Shown: piece by piece, positions 1 through 4,830 of the stretch | Layout: every line of letters starts with the position of its first letter | How positions within the stretch are numbered: the stretch's first letter is position 1 | Source: Aldersonia sp036524855 | GTDB lineage: Bacteria; Actinomycetota; Actinomycetes; Mycobacteriales; Mycobacteriaceae | DNA: 5,986 nt | Assembly (NCBI GenBank): GCA_036524855.1 | Contig: DATDBL010000037.1 | Coordinates: 1 to 5,986 of the forward strand | Direction of reading: 5' to 3' | Translations under genes and position numbers: made by a program | The notes under the pieces: model-generated | What the model saw: the letters and a program-made list of their open reading frames with translations, nothing else | Databases searched by the model: none | Told to the model about the DNA's origin: nothing

Positions 1-703
1 CTCGCAGGAGCGGGTGAACGCGGGCAAGCCGCCGCTGTTCCAGTCGCACATGTGGGATGGCAGCGCCGTGCCGCTCGAGGAAAACCTCGAAATCGCCAAG
101 GAGCTGCTCGCCAAGGCCGCCGCCGCCAAGATCGTCCTGGAGATCGAGATCGGTGTCGTCGGCGGCGAAGAGGACGGAGTCGAGGCCGAGATCAACGAGA
201 AGCTCTACACCTCGCCCGAGGACTTCGCGAAGACCATCGACGCGCTCGGTGCCGGCGAGAAGGGCAAGTACCTGCTGGCCGCGACGTTCGGCAACGTGCA
301 CGGCGTCTACAAGCCGGGCAACGTCGTGCTCAAGCCCGAGGTGCTCGCGGAGGGTCAGCGCGTCGCCGAGGAGAAGCTGGGTCTGGCCGCGGGTTCGAAG
401 CCGTTCGACTTCGTCTTCCACGGCGGGTCGGGCTCGCTGAAGAGCGAGATCGAGGACTCGCTGAAGTACGGCGTGGTGAAGATGAACGTCGACACCGACA
501 CCCAGTATGCGTTCACCCGCCCCATCGCCGGCCACATGCTCAGCAACTACGACGGCGTACTCAAGGTGGACGGCGAGGTCGGCAACAAGAAGGTCTACGA
601 CCCGCGCGTCTACATGAAGAAGGCCGAGGCGTCGATGACCGAGCGCGTCATCGAGGCGTGTAACGACCTCGCCTCGGCCGGCCGTTCGGTGTCGGGCGGC
701 TGA
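1..703 (+). CDS. fba: Class II fructose-bisphosphate aldolase, 5' partial
   Basis: This is the C-terminal part (about 233 residues) of the zinc-dependent aldolase that interconverts fructose 1,6-bisphosphate with dihydroxyacetone phosphate and glyceraldehyde 3-phosphate in cytoplasmic glycolysis and gluconeogenesis. The frame is open to the left edge (first full codon at 2), and the GTG at 14 is an internal valine, not a start. The actinobacterial family is about 344 residues, so roughly 110 are missing, including the HTDHCPK-type segment with the first zinc ligand and the catalytic Asp. Visible family motifs are EIEIGVVGGEEDG, the zinc-ligand His in GNVHGVYKPG (codon 299-301), the second in FHGGSGS (codon 419-421), and the phosphate-binding stretch NVDTDTQYAFTRP. 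The protein closely resembles M. tuberculosis Rv0363c as I recall it. No truncation or frameshift is seen in the visible part, and the TGA is at 701-703. Confidence 0.98.
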   Translation, partial: SQERVNAGKPPLFQSHMWDGSAVPLEENLEIAKELLAKAAAAKIVLEIEIGVVGGEEDGVEAEINEKLYTSPEDFAKTIDALGAGEKGKYLLAATFGNVHGVYKPGNVVLKPEVLAEGQRVAEEKLGLAAGSKPFDFVFHGGSGSLKSEIEDSLKYGVVKMNVDTDTQYAFTRPIAGHMLSNYDGVLKVDGEVGNKKVYDPRVYMKKAEASMTERVIEACNDLASAGRSVSGG

Positions 704-710
704 ACCGGCT

Positions 711-740
711 GGACCTCCCCGGTCCCAAGGGCAAGGGGAG
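711..740. terminator. Candidate bidirectional terminator between convergent fba and the Rv0361-like gene
   Basis: The 44-bp gap between the two convergent stops contains CTCCCC (715-720) pairing with GGGGAG (735-740) around a 14-nt loop. A competing smaller hairpin, GGACC (711-715) with GGTCC (721-725) around a 5-nt loop, uses some of the same bases. No T-tract follows on either strand, which is common for high-GC actinobacteria. The position is ideal for stopping both transcripts, but the stems are short, so termination is inferred. Confidence 0.4.
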
Positions 741-747
741 CGGCGCG

Positions 748-1287
748 TCAGGTGGCGGGGGAGCAGACCAGCCAGGTGCCCTCGGGGGTTTGCTGCAGGT
801 CGAAGGTGCGCGCCGAGGGGGTCGGTTCGGCCTGGGTGTAGGCGGTGACCTGCGCGATCGCGGTGGTTTCGGTGATCTGCACCGCGTCGACGCTCTGCAC
901 CACCGGCAGCGCCTTCTGTACCACCGCGGCGTCGTGGACCTGGGCGAACTCGGCGTCCGGGATGGTGCGGTAGTAGTCGGCGAGGGTTCCGCAGGTGGTG
1001 GTCCGCAGCGCCGCGAGGTCGCCGGTGGTGAGCGCCTGCACGTACGTGTCGATCGACGCCCGGACCTGCTCCTCGGGGGTCGGTCCCTTGTTCTGCTCGC
1101 GGACGAGCAGCACCGCCGCGACGGCCAGCGCGACGATCGCGAGGCCGGCGACGACGACGGCCGCGAGCCACTTGCCGCGTTTTGGTTTCGGTTTCGGCTG
1201 CGCCGACTGTGCCGCCGGACCGACGCGCTGCGGCGCCGGGCGCGGCGGCGGCGGTTGCGACGGCGGTTGCTCGTTCTGGTCGGTCAC
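748..1287 (-). CDS. Rv0361-like single-pass membrane protein with an NTF2-like outside domain
   Basis: The product is 179 residues of unknown function. Residues 1-38 are rich in Pro, Gln and Lys (runs such as QPPPPRPAPQ and PKPKPKRGK) and should be cytoplasmic, because the positive residues directly precede one hydrophobic helix at about 40-62. Residues 68-179 form a compact domain (EEQVRASIDTYVQALTTGD, then CGTLADYY) that looks like the small NTF2/DUF4878-type folds of actinobacterial membrane-anchored proteins. Cys99 and Cys175 could form a disulfide outside the membrane. The start is GTG, preceded by the strong ribosome site AGGGGGGA. Order and orientation next to fba and a DUF3151 gene match M. 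tuberculosis Rv0361, which is longer (about 275 residues, from memory). It is not a lipoprotein, since no lipobox Cys follows the helix. The membrane topology is well supported; the fold is an inference and no function is assigned. Confidence 0.85.
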   Translation of the reverse strand: MTDQNEQPPSQPPPPRPAPQRVGPAAQSAQPKPKPKRGKWLAAVVVAGLAIVALAVAAVLLVREQNKGPTPEEQVRASIDTYVQALTTGDLAALRTTTCGTLADYYRTIPDAEFAQVHDAAVVQKALPVVQSVDAVQITETTAIAQVTAYTQAEPTPSARTFDLQQTPEGTWLVCSPAT

Positions 1288-1310
1288 GTGTGATCCCCCC
1301 TGCTCACGTG
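1284..1310. repeat. Two TCACGTG direct repeats flanking a ribosome binding site
   Basis: TCACGTG occurs at 1284-1290 and again at 1304-1310, exactly 20 bp apart. Each contains the palindrome CACGTG. The ribosome binding site of the minus-strand gene lies between the copies, and the GTG start codon is inside the first. A protein binding both copies would sit on the same side of the helix (about two turns) and block the start of that gene. Binding is inferred; two hexamer palindromes in GC-rich DNA can also arise by chance. Confidence 0.4.
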
Positions 1311-1426
1311 GAACGGACTTGGGGGCAGCTTATCGAGCCTCGACCGGTGGGCTGTACTTAGATCGATCGTGAGATCGAACGCAGGCTGGCCACATCCTCG
1401 CGGCTCGCCCAGGCAGAATAGGGCTC
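1288..1426. promoter_or_regulatory. Divergent promoter region between the Rv0361-like and DUF3151 genes
   Basis: These 139 bp carry no gene and separate two divergent genes, so they should hold both promoters. For the minus-strand gene, TAAGCT (complement of 1327-1332) fits a TANNNT -10 box, without a clear -35. For the plus-strand gene, CAGAAT at 1414-1419 lies 7 nt before the ATG at 1427, a weak leaderless-type -10. Other visible structure is the near palindrome TCGAG-C-CTCGA (1333-1343) and the direct repeat AGATCGA at 1360-1366 and 1372-1378. The base composition is locally more AT-rich than the genes. Promoter function follows from gene orientation; the exact boxes are tentative. Confidence 0.5.
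1294..1301 (-). promoter_or_regulatory. Ribosome binding site fixing the GTG start of the Rv0361-like gene
   Basis: On the minus strand, AGGGGGGA lies about 6 nt before the GTG at 1285-1287. It is the strongest Shine-Dalgarno sequence in the window, and it settles the choice of the GTG start although no ATG is available nearby. Confidence 0.7.
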
Positions 1427-1843
1427 ATGACTTCCTTCGGTGACCTGCTCGGACCGCAGCCGGTCCGGCTGCCCGGCGACGAAGACGCCGAGGCCGCACT
1501 GCTCGCGCACGAGGACCCGGCGCAGGTCGCCGCGGATCACCCGACGGCCTCGATCGCGTGGGCCTACCTCGCCGAGGCGGCTCTCGACGCGGGTCAGACC
1601 ATCACCGCGTACGCCTACGCGCGCACCGGTTACCACCGCGGGCTCGACCAGTTGCGCCGGCACGGCTGGAAGGGGTTCGGCCCGGTTCCCTACAGCCACG
1701 AACCCAACCGCGGCTTTCTGCGCTGCGTCGCGGTACTGGCCCGCGCCGCACGCGAAATCGACGAGCAGGACGAATACGCCCGCTGCCTCGACCTGCTCGA
1801 GGACTGCGACCCCCACGCCGCCGAAGAACTCGGGCTTGACTAG
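1427..1843 (+). CDS. DUF3151 domain protein (Rv0360c-like)
   Basis: The product is a 138-residue soluble, acidic and mainly helical protein of unknown function, about the family's usual length, and it has no signal peptide or membrane segment. The recognisable core is at residues 62-99: YARTGYHRGLDQLRR, then HGWKGFGPVPYSHEPNRGFLR, followed by a helical C-terminus with Cys100, Cys120 and Cys127. This matches the actinobacterial DUF3151 family, including M. tuberculosis Rv0360c, which likewise lies near fba and divergent from Rv0361. The helix pairs look somewhat TPR-like, suggesting protein binding, but that is speculation. The ATG at 1427 is preceded only by AGGG at 3 nt spacing; a leaderless transcript is possible. 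The FUSC gene follows on the same strand after 19 bp, so the two are probably co-transcribed. Confidence 0.92.
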   Translation: MTSFGDLLGPQPVRLPGDEDAEAALLAHEDPAQVAADHPTASIAWAYLAEAALDAGQTITAYAYARTGYHRGLDQLRRHGWKGFGPVPYSHEPNRGFLRCVAVLARAAREIDEQDEYARCLDLLEDCDPHAAEELGLD

Positions 1844-1862
1844 CGGCGCTGCGACTAGGTCC

Positions 1863-3005
1863 TTGACGATCAGGCGCCTTGCCCGGAGCGGATCCACCTG
1901 GCGTGCGCGCGCGCGCCGTTCACGTCGCCGATTGCTGATCACGGCACTGCCGATCGTGCAGTGCTCGGTGGCCGCGGGGATCGCGTGGTGGGTCGCGCTG
2001 GACGTTCTCCATCACCCGCGCCCGTTCTTCGCGCCGATCGCTGCGGTGGTGTCGCTCGGCGTGTCGATGGGAGCGCGGCTGCGGCGCTCGGTCGAACTCG
2101 TCGTCGGCGTGACCGTCGGCATCGGTGTCGGCGACGTACTCGTCTACTTGATCGGCACCGGCCCCTGGCAGATCGCGCTCGTCGTCGCGCTCGCGATGGC
2201 TGCGGCGGTCACCCTCGACGGGGGACCGATCATCACAGTCCAGGCAGCGAGTTCCGCGTGCCTGGTCGCCACCCTCCTCCCGCCGGGCGGCACCGCCGGC
2301 ATCGACCGGATGGTCGACGCGCTCATCGGTGGCCTGGTCGGGATCGCCGTCGTCGCCATCGTGCCGACCCACCCGGTGCGCCGCGCCCGCCGCGCGGCCG
2401 CGGAGATCCTCGGCGTGCTCGCGGAGGCGCTACGGCTCACCGCCGACGGCCTCACCGAGCAGCAGGCCGCGCCCATCCGCGCCGCCCTGTCCCGCGTGCG
2501 CTCCACCCAGGGACAGATCGATGCGCTGCGCGCCGACCTGAAGGGCGGCCGTGAGATCAGCCGGATCTCACCGCTGTACTGGGCTGCGCGCGAGCGGCTC
2601 GACCAGCTCGCGGCGACCGCGGACCCGCTCGACAACGGCGTGCGCAACGTGCGGGTTCTCATCCGGCGTGCGCTCACCGTCGTCAACGACGACGAGATCC
2701 TCGACCCACGACTGGTCGACGAGGTGGAGAAACTCGCGCACGCCGTGGACGTGCTGCGCGCGATGATGCTCGCCGACCCCGGCGACAAACCCGACGCCGC
2801 CGAGGCCGCGCGGTTGCTACGGTCGGTGGCGGTCGGCGCCCGCCCGGAACTCGTCGCGAACGCCGGCCTGTCGGCCTACGTCGTGTTCGGCCAGTTGCGC
2901 TCCACACTTGTCGACCTGCTGCAGGTCACGGGGATCTCGCGGATCTCCGCGCTGGCGTTGCTGCCGCCGACGGTGCCGCACCCGTACGTGGATCCGGACG
3001 ACTGA
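1863..3005 (+). CDS. FUSC-family membrane protein, six predicted helices plus a cytoplasmic domain
   Basis: From TTG at 1863 the product is about 380 residues. After an Arg-rich N-terminus (about 1-23) come six predicted membrane helices at roughly 24-47, 54-70, 77-97, 102-118, 122-140 and 150-168. The signature HPRPFFAPIAAVVSLG sits at about 51-66. Residues 171-380 are hydrophilic and helical (PLYWAARERLDQLA, then VRNVRVLIRRA) and probably cytoplasmic. FUSC/aromatic acid exporter relatives include the AaeB and fusaric acid efflux proteins; this one has a single six-helix unit, not two, so it may work as an oligomer. Its substrate is unknown. The start is uncertain: TTG at 1836 overlaps the DUF3151 stop by 8 bp and adds 9 residues, while GTG at 1956 would cut into the first helix. 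The same frame stays open upstream to 1440, but there it is Arg/Pro/Thr-rich shadow sequence over DUF3151. Confidence 0.88.
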   Translation: MTIRRLARSGSTWRARARRSRRRLLITALPIVQCSVAAGIAWWVALDVLHHPRPFFAPIAAVVSLGVSMGARLRRSVELVVGVTVGIGVGDVLVYLIGTGPWQIALVVALAMAAAVTLDGGPIITVQAASSACLVATLLPPGGTAGIDRMVDALIGGLVGIAVVAIVPTHPVRRARRAAAEILGVLAEALRLTADGLTEQQAAPIRAALSRVRSTQGQIDALRADLKGGREISRISPLYWAARERLDQLAATADPLDNGVRNVRVLIRRALTVVNDDEILDPRLVDEVEKLAHAVDVLRAMMLADPGDKPDAAEAARLLRSVAVGARPELVANAGLSAYVVFGQLRSTLVDLLQVTGISRISALALLPPTVPHPYVDPDD

Positions 3006-3028
3006 ACCGCCTACTTGCGGCTCGTCCG
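2995..3028. terminator. Two-tier hairpin enclosing both convergent stop codons
   Basis: CGGACGA (2995-3001) pairs with TCGTCCG (3022-3028), and inside it CCGC (3007-3010) pairs with GCGG (3017-3020) around the loop CTACTT. The FUSC stop TGA (3003-3005) falls in the internal loop and the minus-strand stop (3011-3013) in the terminal loop. With only 5 bp between the convergent stops there is no other room for a terminator. Both strands form the same structure, so it could serve both genes. No T-tract is present, and termination is inferred from position and pairing. Confidence 0.5.
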
Positions 3029-3475
3029 CACGACCGGTGCGCCGGGGCGCCACAGGTCGATGTGCAGGAGGTCGCCGGCGACCGTGACGAGGACCGCCTC
3101 GTCGACGTCGAGGTCGAAGACGTGCGCATCGCGGGTTTCCTCGGGGTAGTCGGCGACGATCGCGTCGAGGTCGGCTCCGGTGACCTCGCGCGCAGTCCCC
3201 GACACTTTCGCGTCTCCCTCGGCCATGGTCTCGTCCGACGGGTTCGCGTGCAACGCGTAACGCGGGTCGCGCTGCAGGTCGCGCGCCTTACGCGCGCCCG
3301 GCATCGAGCCGATCCGCAGCACGCCCTCGGTGAACTGCACCTCCGTCCCGCTCACGCGCGGTGAACCGTCGGCGCGCAGCGTCGCCAGGACGTGGTGTTT
3401 GCGGGCGGCGAAGCGTGCCGCGATCGCGGCCGAGAGTTCCGGAGCCTCGGTGCTGAATTCGGTCCAGGTAGCCAT
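3011..3475 (-). CDS. Pyridoxamine 5'-phosphate oxidase family (PPOX split-barrel) protein
   Basis: The product is a 154-residue cytoplasmic protein of the split beta-barrel superfamily, whose members bind FMN, F420 or heme and often reduce or oxidise small molecules. Evidence is the N-terminal strand pattern HHVLATLRADGSPRVSGTEV (27-46), the GVLRIGSMPGARKARDLQRDP segment (51-71) that in relatives contacts the cofactor phosphate, and the C-terminal DLWRPG (140-145). The length suits the small one-domain group, shorter than true PdxH (about 210-230), and I see no reason to call it PdxH. The cofactor and substrate cannot be told from sequence alone. The ATG at 3473-3475 has no clear Shine-Dalgarno sequence, so a short or absent leader is possible. 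The gene is divergent from the MFS pair across 50 bp and convergent with the FUSC gene across 5 bp. Confidence 0.9.
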   Translation of the reverse strand: MATWTEFSTEAPELSAAIAARFAARKHHVLATLRADGSPRVSGTEVQFTEGVLRIGSMPGARKARDLQRDPRYALHANPSDETMAEGDAKVSGTAREVTGADLDAIVADYPEETRDAHVFDLDVDEAVLVTVAGDLLHIDLWRPGAPVVRTSRK

Positions 3476-3483
3476 GCGGGACA

Positions 3484-3499
3484 GTGTGCCCGCTCACAC
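3484..3499. promoter_or_regulatory. Candidate operator GTGTG-N6-CACAC in the divergent promoter
   Basis: A perfect 5-bp inverted repeat with a 6-bp spacer lies in the 50-bp gap between the PPOX gene and the first MFS gene. It is centred about 34 bp upstream of the MFS start codon and 8-24 bp upstream of the PPOX start, where a repressor could control both. No regulator gene is present in the window. The arms are short and chance occurrence is possible. Confidence 0.35.
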
Positions 3500-3512
3500 C
3501 GACAGATTTGGA

Positions 3513-3518
3513 TAGGTT
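3513..3518 (+). promoter_or_regulatory. TANNNT -10 box placed for a leaderless MFS transcript
   Basis: TAGGTT ends 7 nt before the ATG at 3526, the spacing expected if transcription begins at the A of the start codon, a frequent arrangement in Mycobacteriales. No good -35 element is seen. The AGG at 3514-3516, 9 nt before the ATG, could instead be a weak ribosome binding site, so the two readings compete for the same bases. Confidence 0.45.
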
Positions 3519-3525
3519 CGACGCG

Positions 3526-4830
3526 ATGAAACGCGCATGGCTGGTGTGGTCGGTCGGCGTCTTCGCCTACATCGTCGCGGTGCTGCACCGGACGTCGTTC
3601 GGCGTGGCGGGACTGCAGGCAGGGGAGCGGTTCGGCGTGGAGCCGTCGGTGCTGTCCAGCTTCGTGGTGCTGCAGGTTGTCGTCTACGCAGGCATGCAGA
3701 TCCCCTCCGGCCTGCTGGTCGACCGGTTCGGTTCGCGGTTCATGCTCACCATCGGAGCGCTGCTGATGTCGAGCGGCCAGATCGTCCTCGCGCTCACCGA
3801 TTCCGTCGGCCTGGCCGTACTCGCCCGCGTGCTCGTCGGGAGCGGCGACGCGTTCACCTTCCTCGCCGCGCTGCGGCTCGTACCCGAGTGGTTCCCGCCG
3901 CGGCGGGTCCCGGTGCTCATGCAGCTCACGGGCATCCTCGGCCAGATCGGCCAGGTCCTCTCCGCTGTCCCGTTGTTGGCGATCCTGGGCTGGGTCGGGT
4001 GGGAGCCGGCGTTCCTGTCCGCCGCCGCGGTCGGGCTGCTCGCGATGATGCTGGCACTGTCGATCGTGCGCGACTCGCCGCACCCCGGCAGTCCCCGCCC
4101 GCCCGGTGAGGGGTGGCGCGAAGTGGCGCGCCAGATCCGCGTGGTCTGGGGACGCGGCGGGACGCGGCTGGGCTTCTTCAGCCACATGGGCACCCAGTTC
4201 TCCATCACGACCTTCGCGCTGATGTGGGGCGTTCCGTACCTGGTGTCGGGGCAGGGGCTCTCACTCGGCACCGCCGGAATGCTGCTCACCGTCTCGGTGG
4301 TCGCCGCGATCGTCGCCGGCCCGCTGATCGGCGTGCTCACCGCCCGCTACCCGCTCCGGCGGTCCTACCTCGTGCTGACCAGCATCTGCGCGACGATGAC
4401 GATGTGGACGGTGGTGCTGGCACTGCCGCACCCGGCGCCGCTGTGGCTGTTGATCCTGCTGGTGATCGTGATCTCGATCGGCGGACCCGGGTCGGTGATC
4501 GGGTTCGACATCGCGCGCACGTCCAACCCGAGCACTGCGATGGGGACCGCCCAGGGCATGGTGAACATCGGCGGGTTCTCCGCGTGCCTGCTGACGATCC
4601 AGGGGATGGGTCTCGTGCTCGACGCTGCCGGCCTGGGCTTCCAGGGCTTTCGGCTGGCTTGGCTGGTGCAGTACCCGTTCTGGCTGCTCGCTATCGTCGG
4701 CATCGTGATCTCCCGCACCACCGCCCGCCGCGAGCAGGGGATCGAGGTGGACCCGCTGTACAAGGTCGTCGCTCGCCGCCGGCGCCGGGGCGAGCGCAGC
4801 GACGGGGGATATCGGGGACGCGGCGGGTGA
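3526..4830 (+). CDS. MFS transporter 1
   Basis: The product is a 434-residue inner-membrane secondary transporter of the major facilitator superfamily with about 12 predicted helices. Between helices 2 and 3 lies the family motif A, SGLLVDRFGSR (61-71, with Asp66 and Arg67). Helix 4 begins RVLVGSGDAF (101-110), resembling motif B. The central cytoplasmic loop is at about 182-212, and a degenerate second-half motif A is TARYPLRRS (272-280). The tail from about 398 is cytoplasmic, with an Arg run (417-421) and a Gly/Arg-rich end. The ATG at 3526 is preferred over the GTG at 3484 because the protein then starts right before helix 1 with a positively charged end and follows a -10 box. The substrate is unknown; the pattern resembles organic-anion or efflux type carriers, but I cannot choose. 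It overlaps the next gene by 4 bp. Confidence 0.93.
   Translation: MKRAWLVWSVGVFAYIVAVLHRTSFGVAGLQAGERFGVEPSVLSSFVVLQVVVYAGMQIPSGLLVDRFGSRFMLTIGALLMSSGQIVLALTDSVGLAVLARVLVGSGDAFTFLAALRLVPEWFPPRRVPVLMQLTGILGQIGQVLSAVPLLAILGWVGWEPAFLSAAAVGLLAMMLALSIVRDSPHPGSPRPPGEGWREVARQIRVVWGRGGTRLGFFSHMGTQFSITTFALMWGVPYLVSGQGLSLGTAGMLLTVSVVAAIVAGPLIGVLTARYPLRRSYLVLTSICATMTMWTVVLALPHPAPLWLLILLVIVISIGGPGSVIGFDIARTSNPSTAMGTAQGMVNIGGFSACLLTIQGMGLVLDAAGLGFQGFRLAWLVQYPFWLLAIVGIVISRTTARREQGIEVDPLYKVVARRRRRGERSDGGYRGRGG
4814..4818 (+). promoter_or_regulatory. Ribosome binding site deciding the start of MFS 2
   Basis: GGGGA lies 8 nt before the GTG at 4827, inside the end of the first MFS gene. It supports the GTG start in the GTGA overlap over the ATG at 4860, which has no recognisable ribosome site. 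Confidence 0.5.

Noticed and set aside
1177..1198. A short GGTTTC-type repeat
   Set aside because: It is explained by codons for a Lys-Pro repeat just before the membrane helix of the Rv0361-like protein and has only about three units.
790..1293. A 167-codon plus-strand open frame opposite the Rv0361-like gene
   Set aside because: Arg/Gly-rich shadow. The minus-strand reading has a helix, a ribosome site and synteny in its favour.
1440..1862. N-terminal extension of the FUSC frame back to 1440
   Set aside because: This part is an Arg/Pro/Thr/Ser-rich out-of-frame reading of the DUF3151 gene, while the FUSC-like sequence begins only after about 1863.
2144..2788. A 214-codon minus-strand open frame inside the FUSC gene
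   Set aside because: Ser/Arg/Ala-rich sequence without motifs, opposite a clear six-helix membrane protein; it is a shadow frame.
3352..4185. A 277-codon minus-strand open frame over the PPOX gene, the promoter gap and MFS 1
   Set aside because: Its composition (His, Glu, Arg, Gln and Asp rich) and lack of domains mark it as a shadow; it would also overlap well-supported genes on both strands.
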